Below, piece after piece: positions 1 through 11,485 of a DNA stretch of 64,000 nt. A model generated the notes under the pieces. That model did not search any database. It was not told where the DNA came from and saw only the letters and a list, made by a program, of their open reading frames with translations. Position numbers and translations under genes: made by a program. Origin of the DNA: Oryzias latipes (Eukaryota > Chordata > Actinopteri > Beloniformes > Adrianichthyidae); NCBI RefSeq assembly GCF_002234675.1, contig NC_019866.2, positions 575,583 to 639,582 on the forward strand, given 5' to 3'. Every line of letters starts with the position of its first letter. Position 1 is the stretch's first letter.

Positions 1-190
1 TCCAGTTTGAGACTTTAGGAAAACCATTTCTACTGGTTCTGACCCACACAGATGTTAAAGACCAGAAGACGAAACGCAGACCAGAAATTCCATTTCAGCA
101 GATATCCAAAGATATTTATGATTAAAAAAGAAATGTCCTCCTCGTCTCTCCACATGTAGTCTCAGCTGAGAAATCCTTCCTTAATAATGA
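1..190. other. Host sequence 5' of the LINE insertion, no gene seen
   Basis: No coding exon or recognisable RNA gene is visible. The last eight bases (183-190, AATAATGA, preceded by TT) are repeated directly after the poly(A) tail of the LINE at 6811-6818, so this stretch looks like the original insertion site. Confidence 0.5.
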
Positions 191-394
191 CACACAGGGG
201 CGTGCACATGCGATCCCGCACACACACGCCGACATACTGCAATCACCTCACACAGGCTCTCATAGGACGCACGCGACACGCAGCTCACATAGCCAGAAAA
301 CGTTCACGCGCACAGCGCTTCTCAATGCGGGCACGCGCACACGGAACGGTACACAAGCACTACTTAGCTTTACACCTTTTCAGTCAGAGCAGTT

Positions 395-3300
395 ATGAAC
401 AGTCTTAACATCGTTAGCTGGAATGTGCGTGGACTTGGCTCTGAGCCAAAGAGACTGAAAGTGTTAAATCACCTGGATGGTCTAAAAGCAGATATAGCTC
501 TACTGCAGGAGACCCATTTATCAAATTCTTTGAATCACCTTATGTGCTGCTTACAATTTCCAGTTATATACTCTGCCAGTTACAACTCCAAACAACGAGG
601 AGTTGCTGTTTTAATTAATAAAAATCTTAATTTTACTCATAAGGATACAGTTACTGACCCAGAAGGCAGATTTGTAATCATTAATATATCCATTCAGAAT
701 AAGGACTATTGTATAGTGAGTATTTATGGTCCCAATGTTGACGACTCTTCCTTCTTTCACAGATTCTTCACCTCACTCTCAGTTCACTCTGACTCCACAA
801 TCATTATAGGAGGAGACTTCAACCTTGTTTTGGACCCTGAACTTGACAGACTCAGCACAGCAGCAAATCAGCGTACATGGCGGTCTGCAAGTATTCTAAA
901 GCAGTACATGAATGATCTGGGTCTCTGCGACGCGTGGCGCTCATGTCACCCAAACACTAAAGGGTTCACCTTTTTTTCTCCAGTTCACTATTCACACTCC
1001 CGTTTAGACTATTTATTAATCAGTAACTCTCTTTTAAAAAATATTCAAAGCTCCAATATCCATCCAATAATTATCAGTGATCATGCACCAGTCTCTGTAA
1101 ACATTTCTAGGGAAAAATCCACACCCTCTGGTACAACCTGGAGGTTTAATACGTCTCTGTTAAAAGACCAGGAATTTCTTGAATTCTTTAAAAAAGAGTG
1201 GGCAACCTTCTTAGACTTCAACAATACTCCAGACATCCCACCGTGCGTTCTTTGGGAAACAGCAAAGGCAGTCATGAGAGGGAAAATCATTTCTTATTCA
1301 ACGCACAAAAAACGCAAAGAGAAAGCAGATTTATTAGAATTAGAAAATAAAATCAAAACCCTGGAGACTGCTTATGCTGCTTCTGCACAGGAACACATTC
1401 TGGGAGATCTGAAAAATTTAAAGCTGCGCTTAAATGACATCATTAATAAACAAACACAATTTCAAATACAAAGGCTACGACTTGAAAGATTTGAAAACTC
1501 TAATAAATCTGGCAAATTTCTGGCTAATCAGCTTAAAATTAACAGAGAAAAATCATCAATCACCTCTATTATGGACCAAACAGGAAATGTCACCCATGAC
1601 CCGGTCGAAATTAATAACGCATTTGAAAACTTTTATAAAAACCTGTACACACCGCAGATCAATCCGTCAGAGCAAAGTATTGACTCATTTCTTAATAATG
1701 TAAACCTACCCAGGCTAAATGAGGATCAAATCACAAACTTAGATTCTCCGCTCTCGCCGTCTGAACTTCATGAAGCTCTGTTACTTATGCCTAATGGTAA
1801 AGCACCAGGGCCTGACGGCTTTCCTGCTGAGTTTTATAAAGAATTCTGGGAACAACTGGCACCAACATTTTATAAAACTGTCACATCTATTAATGAGAGC
1901 CAATCAATGCCACCTAACATGAACTCAGCCAACATAATTCTTCTTCTAAAACCAGACAAAGATCCCACTAGTCCTTCAAGCTATCACCCCATTCCTCTAA
2001 TCAATGCAGATGTAAAAATTATCTGCAAAGCACTAGCACAGAGAATAGAAAAAATCACTCCTCACATAATTCACTTCGACCAGACTGGATTCATCAAAGG
2101 CAGACACTCGGATGATAATGTCCGTAGACTAGTTAATATAATAGACTTTGCCACCATTAAAAACCAGGAAATGACGGTACTATCGCTGGATGCTGAAAAA
2201 GCCTTTGACAGAGTTAATTGGAAGTTCCTTATTGCTGCCCTCCATAAGTTTGGTTTTGGAGAAGCATTCATCAATTGGATCAAAATATTATATCACAACC
2301 CCAATGCATCAGTTAGAACTAATAAACAGACTTCAAACAGTTTTTTTCTTGGAAGAGGAACCAGACAGGGCTGCCCACTCTCTCCTTCTCTTTTTGCTAT
2401 ATTCATTGAGCCTTTAGCTGCAGCAATAAGACAGAATGAGAGCATTATAGGAATAAAAACCAAACACAGCCATCATAAAATTAGTCTTTATGCGGATGAC
2501 ATATTACTGTTTTTAAGGAATTTACATTCTGTAAATGAAACAGCAATGATCATAAATGAATTCTCCTCCATATCAGACTATTCCATTAATTGGAATAAGT
2601 CTGTTTTATTACCACTCAACAGGAATATGGAACAAAGACTCACAATTCCAGTTAAAACAGGAAATATCAAATATCTGGGTATCTACTTTTCCCCCAAACT
2701 ATCAGAACTGGTGCAGCTAAACCACACCCCATTACTGAAAAGCATACAGGACGATCTAACACGCTGGACCAACCTGCCTTTGTCACTTATGGGCAAGGTA
2801 GCCACGGTTAAAATGAAAATCTTACCCAAAGTTAATTATCTCTTCTCAATGATTCCCACACAACCGCCATTAAAATGGTTCAAAACATTAGACTCATCCA
2901 TATCAAGCTTTCTATGGAACAATAAACCTGCAAGAATTAGTCTAAAAACTTTAAAATCTGCAAAAAGCTGTGGAGGATTAGAACTACCTAATTTCCACAA
3001 ATACTTTCTTGCAAATAGATTACAATATATCTTAAAATGGTTAAAAAATAATCCAGAAACCAACTCATGGTTAGACTTGGAACAGGTGTTATGTGGAAAG
3101 ATCAACCTGTCACAGCTACCATTTATTAGCCAAACAGTTAAAAAACAGGATTGTTTCAAAAGCATTAATATAAATGCCACCTTAACAGCCTGGTGGGAAT
3201 TTCTCAAAATATCAAAATCATCAATTCAACCGTGCAAAATGACACCCATCTGGAACAACCCGGACATCCTTATTAACAAAAAAATGATTCACTTCCCAGC

Positions 3301-4138
3301 TTGGCAAGCAGGGGGCATAAAACAACTAGAGCACGTAATTATTGATAGAAGATTCATAACCCCCCAGGAACTTCAAGACAAACATGGAATAAATAACTTC
3401 TTGGAATATCAGCAACTTAAATCAAGTATTACTAAAAAGTATAAAATTAAAGACGACGATTTAAAGCTACCAGATGTAGTTACCACTCTGATTAATTTTT
3501 CAATGAATAGAACTCTCTCCAAAATTTACAAACTTTTATGTAATTTAGATAACAATATTGCCCTTCCAACAAAAAAATGGGATGCAGACTTGAGCATCAG
3601 CACAGATGAAAGCTTCTGGTCAGAACTTTGTCTAAACACCTTTAAACTGACAAAAAGTCCAAATCTGCAGCTAATCCATCTCAAAACTCTTCACAGAATT
3701 TACTACACTGGACAGAGGATGTTCAAGATGGGTCTCAGTAACTCAGACATTTGCGAGCACTGTGATAATAATCTACCCGACAGCTACATGCACGCACTGT
3801 GGTTCTGCACTCCTGTCCAGGCTCTCTGGCAGCAGGTCTGTGCCGATTTATCAGTCTGGCTTAAGGTTTCAATCACTGCCTCACCGTCACTTTGTGTGCT
3901 TGGTGACATGAGTGCCATCGATATAGAAGAAGGATTAGCATCTATCATTTTCATAACTCTTTGTATTGCCAAAAAAACTATTTTAATAAATTGGAAAAAC
4001 AAGAAAAATATAAACATAAGTCAACACAGAAATCTGCTGTTTGATCATATCAGCTTGGAAAAAATGTCAGCCCAAAGCTCAAGTAACTTTGAAAGAATTC
4101 AGTCTCTCTGGTCTCCTGTGGTTGACTCCATGACTTAG
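395..4138 (+). CDS. LINE ORF2-type protein: AP endonuclease plus reverse transcriptase, 1247 aa
   Basis: Encodes the retrotransposition enzyme that nicks target DNA and reverse-transcribes the element RNA. The N-terminal endonuclease/exonuclease/phosphatase fold shows SWNVRG (residues 8-13), QETH (E39), GGDFN (139-143) and SDH (228-230), so the catalytic set looks complete. The reverse transcriptase follows, with PNGKAPGPDGFPAEFYKEFW, QTGFIKGR, LDAEKAFDRVNW, GTRQGCPLSP and the catalytic YADD at residues 699-702. A C-terminal Cys/His knuckle has C1120, C1123, H1133 and C1138. The length is normal for L1-type ORF2 and no stop or frameshift interrupts it, which suggests a young copy. One oddity is YHPIPLIN where YRPISLIN is usual. 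Function of this particular copy is not shown. Confidence 0.92.
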   Translation: MNSLNIVSWNVRGLGSEPKRLKVLNHLDGLKADIALLQETHLSNSLNHLMCCLQFPVIYSASYNSKQRGVAVLINKNLNFTHKDTVTDPEGRFVIINISIQNKDYCIVSIYGPNVDDSSFFHRFFTSLSVHSDSTIIIGGDFNLVLDPELDRLSTAANQRTWRSASILKQYMNDLGLCDAWRSCHPNTKGFTFFSPVHYSHSRLDYLLISNSLLKNIQSSNIHPIIISDHAPVSVNISREKSTPSGTTWRFNTSLLKDQEFLEFFKKEWATFLDFNNTPDIPPCVLWETAKAVMRGKIISYSTHKKRKEKADLLELENKIKTLETAYAASAQEHILGDLKNLKLRLNDIINKQTQFQIQRLRLERFENSNKSGKFLANQLKINREKSSITSIMDQTGNVTHDPVEINNAFENFYKNLYTPQINPSEQSIDSFLNNVNLPRLNEDQITNLDSPLSPSELHEALLLMPNGKAPGPDGFPAEFYKEFWEQLAPTFYKTVTSINESQSMPPNMNSANIILLLKPDKDPTSPSSYHPIPLINADVKIICKALAQRIEKITPHIIHFDQTGFIKGRHSDDNVRRLVNIIDFATIKNQEMTVLSLDAEKAFDRVNWKFLIAALHKFGFGEAFINWIKILYHNPNASVRTNKQTSNSFFLGRGTRQGCPLSPSLFAIFIEPLAAAIRQNESIIGIKTKHSHHKISLYADDILLFLRNLHSVNETAMIINEFSSISDYSINWNKSVLLPLNRNMEQRLTIPVKTGNIKYLGIYFSPKLSELVQLNHTPLLKSIQDDLTRWTNLPLSLMGKVATVKMKILPKVNYLFSMIPTQPPLKWFKTLDSSISSFLWNNKPARISLKTLKSAKSCGGLELPNFHKYFLANRLQYILKWLKNNPETNSWLDLEQVLCGKINLSQLPFISQTVKKQDCFKSININATLTAWWEFLKISKSSIQPCKMTPIWNNPDILINKKMIHFPAWQAGGIKQLEHVIIDRRFITPQELQDKHGINNFLEYQQLKSSITKKYKIKDDDLKLPDVVTTLINFSMNRTLSKIYKLLCNLDNNIALPTKKWDADLSISTDESFWSELCLNTFKLTKSPNLQLIHLKTLHRIYYTGQRMFKMGLSNSDICEHCDNNLPDSYMHALWFCTPVQALWQQVCADLSVWLKVSITASPSLCVLGDMSAIDIEEGLASIIFITLCIAKKTILINWKNKKNINISQHRNLLFDHISLEKMSAQSSSNFERIQSLWSPVVDSMT

Positions 4139-6190
4139 GGGGTGGAGGGCTTGGTCGTCGCTGCTCCTTGCCCTTCTGCCGTGGTTTGGGGTGGGGGTCG
4201 GGGCTTCCGGTGCCTGGCGGGGGCGGTGGGGGGCTCCGTTGGTCGGGGGGTCGGGTCCGGTGCCTGGGTGGGGCGGGCTGGGGCGCTGCGTGGTCCTCTG
4301 GGCTTGGGTGTGGGGGTGTGTGGTGGGGGGTGGGGTGGTGGTCTGGCTTGGCTTGGGGGGGTGGTCCCTTTGCCTGTGCTGGGGGGGGTTGGCGGGGGGC
4401 CCTGCTCGGGTGGGGGGGGCCCAGCGGCGCCGGATGGGCTGCCCATCTGCACCTGGGGCTGGGATCGGCCCTTCCCTGGCTCTGGGACGGGACGGGACAA
4501 CCCTCTCGGGGCCCCCGGTCGCTCTGGGTGTCACCCGCTTCGGCTGCGGGGTCTGGGGTGGGGTGGGGTGGGGGGCTTGTCGGCCCTGTCCTGTGGGGGG
4601 GCGTTCTGGGGAGGAGGGGGGGCCCATTATTAGTACGGGTCGGGGGGGCTAGCGGGTCGGGGTCTCCGCTGAGGCAATCAGTGGTTGCCTCGGCCGGTTG
4701 GCCTCCTCGGTCCCGTCGAGGCCTGACCAGAGCTCTTCTAGGGCCGGCGTCTGGGGGTGGGGGCCTGGGCTTGCTCCGGGGGGGGCGACGCTTTCTGGCT
4801 CCTCTCTCTCTGTGTGGGGTGGGTGGTGCCGGGCCTGGGGTGTCGGCGCCTCCGGGGGTGGGCCCCTGGGCTGGGTGGCCCTGGCCCCTTTGCTGGGGGT
4901 GGGCTGGGGGACGGCTGTTTGACCACCGGGGGACAGTCTACCAGCTGTCCCCAACTTACCCCCTTCCTTATATAACCTCATATTAGGGTGAGGGGGTGGG
5001 GGGTCTAGCCTGCGATGCGCCTTGGGGGGGGGGCTACTTGGGAGTGGCCCCCCTCCTATGGTTGCCGTATGGAGTGGGCCCCCCCTCTTTCGGTTTTATT
5101 TGCACCTTAGACATGTAGGGTCCTTGGTAGGGGGGGTGCTTGGACATCACTGCAAGCAAGCAGCAGATGTCCTCCTGGCACCCTACCCGCCAATTTTAAC
5201 CGCACCTTAGACATTTAGGGCCCCTTGGTGTGGAGGGTGAGGGGACATCACTGTGAGTAATCAGGAGATGTCCCCTTAGTGCCCTACTCGGCAATTTTAA
5301 CTGCACCCCCCTTAGTACACACACCCCTCCCCCTTCAATATATACATTCAAACATAAACACACACACATGCACACAAACACCCTCTCAAACACCCATACA
5401 CGCACACACATTTTACAAGGAAGGTGGGACCTGGGTCCATCTGTCCCCTACCCCTTCCCTGGTGGGGGGTGCGGGCCCCTTGGCGATGGCGGCCGTGTCC
5501 CTTGGGTGCCGGCTCCCTGGGCCCGGCGGTGCTCTCTCCGCACGGTGGGGGGGATCATATTACACCTGAGCCGGGGGTGTTCGTGTCCCTGGGGGGTGGG
5601 TCCTGGTCCTTGCCCCTGGACGCTGGGCCCCGCCAAACTTCCAACATGGCCGAGCCTGGTCGGGCCATATTTATAACATCCCTTGTGGGCCGCCCTTTTT
5701 TCCCCGGGGTTCCCCCCTCCTGGGCGGGGGCGGCGGGCCCCTGCCTTGCTCCTACCTGGACCAACCGTGGGCCGGGTGGGTGGCTGCCTGGAGTGCGGAG
5801 CGGGTCTCCCTTGGGGGGTCCTGGCTCGTACCTGGGGTCGGGGCGGGGGGATGCCCGGAACTCCTGGGTGGTGGTGGGGTGCTCGTCTGGGGTTGTGGGC
5901 ATCCCTCTCCGGTGGGGCCCTGCGTTGGGCTCTTCTGGCGCGGCGGGGGGCTGCTTTCCTGGCTGGGCTGGGGCGGCGCTCTCTTTCCCTCTGCGCCTCC
6001 CTGCTCTCTGGCTCTGGGGGCCTCGCGGCGGTCCTGCTGGCCCTGGCCTGGGTGGCGGTCTTGGTCGCCCGGGGGGCGGTTGTTCCCTGCCTGTTCCCGT
6101 GTGGCGTTGGGGGGGCTCCGGCTGCCGCTGCTGCTGCGGCGGGGGTATGGGTGTGGGGGTGGCTGGGCGCTCCTCCTCCTTCTTTTCACA
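4139..6190 (+). other. G-rich 3' trailer of the LINE
   Basis: About 2 kb directly after the ORF2 stop is strongly G-biased on the plus strand, with dozens of GGGG runs, which in RNA would favour G-quadruplexes. It reads open in several frames only because stop codons are rare in such sequence; no protein domain is visible. The bias stops abruptly at both ends: the ORF before it is A-rich and the segment after about 6190 is of ordinary composition. A G-rich 3' UTR tract is known in mammalian L1; this is a much longer version. I treat it as non-coding trailer. Confidence 0.6.
5102..5301 (+). repeat. Two-copy tandem repeat, about 100-bp unit, inside the LINE trailer
   Basis: The segment starting GCACCTTAGACAT at 5102 recurs at 5202 with the same order of landmarks (TAGGG, GGACATCACTG, AGATGTCC, CCCTAC, CAATTTTAAC). 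A third start is seen at about 5303 but breaks off. The copies differ at many positions, so the duplication is older than this insertion. Confidence 0.75.
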
Positions 6191-6776
6191 TTCCACCATC
6201 CATTTTAGAAGAACATAAACACTCACCTGAGCACAGGTGTTAGCTCACCTTTGCACTAATAGTTTGCATGATTGAATGAATGAAAGATTTCACACTAGTT
6301 GGTTTAAAGGCATAGGTATGCGTTCGTGAACACTATCTGTTTTGTGTGCATGTTGACATGTGGACATTTTTGCGGCTAGCAGGTGTGTTGATAATATTTG
6401 AGTGTGTGTGAACAGGCCCCGCCCTTTTTGTACTACATTTGAACCGTACCGTAACGATAAACAACCAGTAAACCTGCCTGCTCTATGCTGCTTCATGGTC
6501 TTACCCCCCTTCCCCTCCTATTATCACCCTCCTACCCCCCCCTCTCTCTAACGTCCCTCTCTCTTCTTCCCCTCTTTCCTTTTCCGTCCGGTCCAACACC
6601 AAAGATTTTCAAACATGATTGAAATTAATAAAGTTTGGCCTCAATTACAAAAGGGGTTTATTCAGACATACCTTTGGTTTGTCTGAAGATGAATAACCCC
6701 TCTTGTTAAAATAAAATATGTCCAACACAAGAGGCCCTCAGCTCTCATCTGTTTGCCTAGCTGTTGGACAGGACAA

Positions 6777-6780
<4 letters not shown>

Positions 6781-6811
<31 letters not shown>
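6781..6811 (+). repeat. Poly(A) tail of the LINE
   Basis: About 31 consecutive A, ending the retrotransposon just before the downstream target-site duplicate. AATAAA-like words lie upstream in the same strand (near 6626 and 6711). Confidence 0.7.
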
Positions 6812-6814
<3 letters not shown>

Positions 6815-6985
6815 ATGAAGGAGAATTTTAAATTCAGGTGGAACTTTCAGAGATGCAGTCTTCTCTGTGAGAAACACGCCCCCCACCCCCCTGACACACT
6901 TCAGCACCCCATCCCAGCAGCCCCACTGATGAAGGTGTGGGCAGACCCATGAGCCAGCAGACCTTTAGCTGGTTTTTAACCAGGA

Positions 6986-6991
6986 TTTATT
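6986..6991 (-). terminator. Candidate poly(A) signal for prrt2
   Basis: TTTATT on the plus strand is AATAAA on the minus strand. It lies downstream of the last recognised prrt2 exon and just outside the LINE, and no other minus-strand gene is seen nearby. Assignment is by position only. Confidence 0.25.
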
Positions 6992-6999
6992 TCCCTCAA

Positions 7000-9900
7000 A
7001 TCCTCACAGCCGTGAAGATTTCGGGTGTCTATGATAAATAAAGAGTGTACAGCAGTTCCCGTTCAATTTAAGGCATGCACAAAGAGAGTCAGGAGACAGA
7101 AATCCACGAGGAGAAGGGCTTCATGACGTCTGCCGGCCGTCTGTTCATGCGCATCTCCACCTCTCAGTGGGAAGAAGCAGAATAAATACGAAACAGGACA
7201 GAAATATAAAAGTAGAAAGATCCATGAGCGCTTACACACAATGTGAATAAAGAAAAACTCAACTCTGAATAAATAGAAGAAGGAACCGCCACGAATGAAA
7301 AGTCCTTCAGAAGGTTGTCAGGCTTTTGATCAAACCCTTTCATTTGACGAAAACGTCAGTAATCGTTCTTTTGAATCTGTGAAGGTTTCTGTTGGTCATA
7401 AGCTCCTCCCTTATTAGCTAAAAGGAGGAGCTTAAAGGTGCTTTAGAACAAATGAATGGGTTTATTAACCGAAGTGTATATTTTATACTAAAAAAAATAC
7501 TGTTTTAACAAAAAAAGGAAAATAAAACTTTTTTTTTTAGAGAAATCTTTTAAACTTTTTCAGGGAAACAAGATTTTATGTTTTAACAAAACGTTAATTT
7601 TCCTTTCGATATATTTGAATTAAACAAGATTTGAGCTTAAATCTTTGTTTTCTTTAAGATTTCTCCACGTCTTTCCAAAAGCAGCAACCGTTGGTTCAGC
7701 CGGTTGACGGATCTGAAAACCTTCATCAGGACTTTTAGTTTCCGGCAGAACTGAGAGTGGGGGGGGGGGGGGGGGTCTGTTCTGCATACAGGAATACTTC
7801 AAGGTTCTCTGGATGTGGTTTCTGCCACTTATTGCAGAGATTTGCGTTTGTTCACATCACAAATCTGCGGTGAAGCTGAAGTTCTAACAGTCGTTTGGAT
7901 CACAGCGGATGAAAGTGGAAGCGCAGGCAAAGTTTCTGTGAGATCATGCTGAGTCCTGCTGGTTCTGTGCTGAGGAGGCATGCTACATTCAGAGCGGGCG
8001 GGGGAAGGCCTGGACGTCCCGCAGTTGTCTCCACGTTCAGGTCTCAGAAATGTTGGACATTTCCATCCTGGAGCCTCGTTAATGAAACCATGAACCTGTC
8101 TGAGGTCGCCCTCTGTCATGCTCAGTACAGGGAGGACACCCAGAAGGACTCGATCCCTTCTTCAGACCATCAGTCAAATACAGGTCAGATAAATGAGGCT
8201 TTAGGATAAACCAGATTGAAACAGACCATAATAGTCTTAGATCATGTCAGGATTCGGTGAGGTGCTTTGTTTGGTTTTTCTGGTCCATTTCTTTGTGGCG
8301 CTCAGATCCGATCTTGGATGTGAAGCTTTGTGGAGGAACTGAATTCAAAAAGCTGCTAAAATGTCTCAGCAAGGATCTTCTTTTAAATTAAATCAGCTTT
8401 TAGTCGCATCAGCTGAGCGCCAACCTGGAGGGCAGACACGGGCCAAGATGGCGGCTGACGCTAGCAGAAGAAAAACGGCCGCTCAGCAACAATCATTCAA
8501 CAACTGTGCTGCTGCCTTTCAGAAATAAAAGACAAACTTTTAGTCTGGATTTTCTGGAAACAGAAGAAATCCATCAAAATGAAGGGGTTCTAGCCTCTGG
8601 TTGGAGTCAGACAGGTGGAGCTTTTCGCCCTACAGGGGGCGCTCCACTTAGAATATGATGTGATCACAATGTGTTTCTTTTGCTCTTCCCTGCCCGCGTG
8701 CCTTTGAGCATGACCTCCCCTCTACTTTCTGTTGGTGCAAAACTCTGCGCCGCTTCACGAGACTCTTACAGCAAATCAAAGGAACGGCGGGAAGCCTTAC
8801 TGTGCTGATGAACACTTCCATAGAAAAACACTCTGGTATAAATACTGTAAACATGCACAGGTTATAGAAGACCATTTTGATCCATAACAGCTTATTTCCT
8901 CAAAGTTCTCCCACATCTGTCACAGCTGACGGTCACGGCGCCCTCTGCTGTTTGGCACGGCGTGATGCAAAGATGAGAAGTTCATTCACAGGTTCTCTGA
9001 GCTGATCGTCAGCAGGTCGGTCTGCGTGTCCAAATGCTTCTCCGCTAAACTACGTTTGGCACCAGGAGCCTCGCTTGGCGGTTTGCAGAGGAGGCGTCCT
9101 CACCGCCATACTCCTCAAACGCTCCAAACAAAAGCAAGTCATCGTTTTATGTTTGAAATCCTCATCTGAACTGCTGGAGGATGTTCTCTCTGCTCTAGTT
9201 TTTGGGAACGTCTCTCATGTTTGGACTACAGTTGACGAGAAGGTAAGAAGGAGGTGATGGAGTCTCCATCCAGTAGGAGACACTGGAGATACATCCGGAC
9301 ATCAGCCGGTCTCCAGAGACAGCTTCAGGAAGAGCTCGGGCGACAAAAACGGAAGGACAAGAGGAAAAAGGAGGAACCTCCAAAGGAGGACATGACCTTT
9401 AAGGGTCTGCTTCACTGGGAGATACATCCTGAAGGACTGCACTGTTACCCCACCAGGCAGGACCACCGGTCCACCTTAAGCAAAGATCCTCCTCCTGTCA
9501 AACAGGATGGAAGTCCTAATGTCAAGGCTGGAAGATCCACCAAAGGGGTTGAAAAATGATCACACCAACATCCCATCCAAACCAAGAAGATAGTGATGGT
9601 TCACCAACCAGACCATGGGATGATGGACAAATGGTCGGATGATTGATGAAGAAAACTTGATGGCAGAACCATCAGGAAGTGGAAGAATTGAGATCAACAT
9701 TAGGAGGAGCTGGAAAAAAGCAGGAGATGAGGACAAAAACAGTTTCTGGTGCTGAAACCCCAACATGGATCAAAGATCCCAACACATTCTGGGAACAGCA
9801 TCTGTGATGAGCAGCTGATGTTCTGAAGGAGCTTCAGTTCCCAAAACTCAGAAAGGAAGAACACTGGCGTCATCACAGATCAGGAATCCCACGAAATATT

Positions 9901-11479
9901 TAACATCTTTAATACAACGAGGGAACCTGAGGAGGCATCCTCAGCAGACGAGAAGAAGAAACTGACGGGATAAAGTGGAGCAGACTAACCGGAAATGAGA
10001 GAGGAAAACCTCAATAAAGAAGAACAAGGAGGAGAAAAAAGGGACTGAAGAAAGAAAGAGCAACATGGAGACCTGAAGGAAGTCAGCAGGTTTGCTGATG
10101 ATGAAGGGCTTTGTCCTGATGAAGGATGAAGGTATTCAGCGCTCCACACGGAGGGAAAACTAACCTCCATCCAACATTTGTGGTGGAAATAGACCAACAT
10201 GATCCATGAAGTCTTCCTCCTCCAGACCTGAAGAACAATGTCCTTCATCAGCCTCATCCAGGAGGGAACATTCAGAGGAGCTTCAACACGTCCTTCTCTC
10301 TGCTGCTGGTCGGCTTTGGCTTTTTCACACAAGAAAAGAATTTTAAAAATGCAGATTTCTGTGGAAAATCTGACATATTTTGTTCAAAATCTTTTTCTAC
10401 CAACTGTTTGCTTCAGTAATGTATAAGGAGATGAAAATCTAAAAGAACGTTGTGACTTTTATTGGTGCCACTTTTCAGAGTCAAGTCAGTTAAAATATTG
10501 AAAGAAACCAGGAATGTCTGAACTGAATCATGCTGCTGGTTTAAGAAAACCTTGGTTTTAGATTGTTTTTAGACTCTAAAGTCTATTGAACCAGAAAAAA
10601 AACGATCATATCCTTCTTGGAGAACAAACTCCTCACTAATTGTACCTTTTGGTTTTGTGTTTATGAACCCAATCCTGAGGATGTTGATTTCCCTTTAGAA
10701 GAAATGAGGAACGTTGGCATTTCAGCTCCAACGTTTAGAGCTCAGAACCTGAAGAGATGCATTCTGGGAAATGGGTGTGGGATCAGAGGTGTCTTTAGCA
10801 ACCTCAACCAGCTCAGCAGGTATTTGAACGCACACATAGCTTTGTGTCGTTGTGGTCCCAGTAATTGGACCGGGGGGGTGGAGGGGGACGAGGCTGAGCC
10901 GGGTTTGGTTTTCCTCCCGGTGATGATCCACGTCAGGCAAAAAAACAGAAAGCGTTGAGTTCTTGTGAAACTGTAGGATGATGGAGACGTGTTTAAAGTC
11001 AAAATTCACCGGTGTTCTTTGTTGAGACGGCGCCACCTTCTTGTCCTCGCAGTAAAGCGGTGGCGCTCCGGCGTCCCAGCAGCTCCACCTCCTTTGGCAT
11101 CAGGGGTCACAGCCGCGACCCGCTCAGAGACGGGGTGACCTCCTCCGTGAGGAGCGGCGTTGGCTGGAGGGAGAGTACGGGCAGAGAGGAGATAAGCTGC
11201 TACCACAGAATGACCGGAGTGTTACCTCCGTGGGGGGGCGTGGTCTCAGGCCGTGTTGGAGGTAGAACGCCGTTCGGTCCATGCGCGTGCACAAAAACAA
11301 AAACCAAGAGCACAAATAGTGTTTGTCCAAAGTGTTGATGCTTGAGAGTGACGGAGCTTCAGGAAGGCTTTGGTCTGACTTCCTGTTGGCTGCTTTCAGT
11401 GTTTTAGAATCACTGGAAAAGACGACGACATTTGTTCACATCTTTGGTCAGAAGATGAACAACAGCTGAGGTGGAGTCT
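7000..11479. other. Region 3' of recognised prrt2 exons, no confident exon
   Basis: Probably the final prrt2 intron plus 3' UTR, since the last recognised exon ends in a good splice donor in mid-codon. I see a G17 run at 7759-7775 and no conserved coding segment. The tiny terminal coding exon expected for prrt2 was not found. Confidence 0.35.
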
Positions 11480-11485
11480 ACTCAC

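Larger units (their letters stand above)
191..6810 (+). mobile_element. L1/Tx1-like LINE retrotransposon, apparently complete insertion
   Basis: Non-LTR retrotransposon of the L1 group, copied by target-primed reverse transcription. Parts in order: a short leader rich in CA/CG dinucleotides (191-394), one long intact ORF with endonuclease and reverse transcriptase (395-4138), a G-rich trailer (4139 to about 6190), a less biased 3' segment with AATAAA-type signals, and a run of about 31 A (6781-6810). The word AATAATGA flanks it at 183-190 and 6811-6818, and the 5' copy follows TT, matching the TT/AAAA-like nick used by L1 endonucleases. No upstream ORF1 is present: either the insert was truncated just above the main ORF or the family has a single ORF. 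The 5' boundary rests only on the 8-bp repeat, whose end is blurred by the adjoining A-run. Confidence 0.75.

Noticed and set aside
187..408. 73-codon frame overlapping the LINE ORF start, as a possible ORF1
   Set aside because: Composition is that of the CA/CG-rich leader; no coiled coil, RRM or zinc knuckle typical of L1 ORF1, and it starts within the target-site duplicate.
4142..6243. Several open frames of 100-270 codons in the G-rich region after the LINE ORF
   Set aside because: Composition-driven absence of stops on both strands, no domains, low-complexity Gly/Pro/Arg products.
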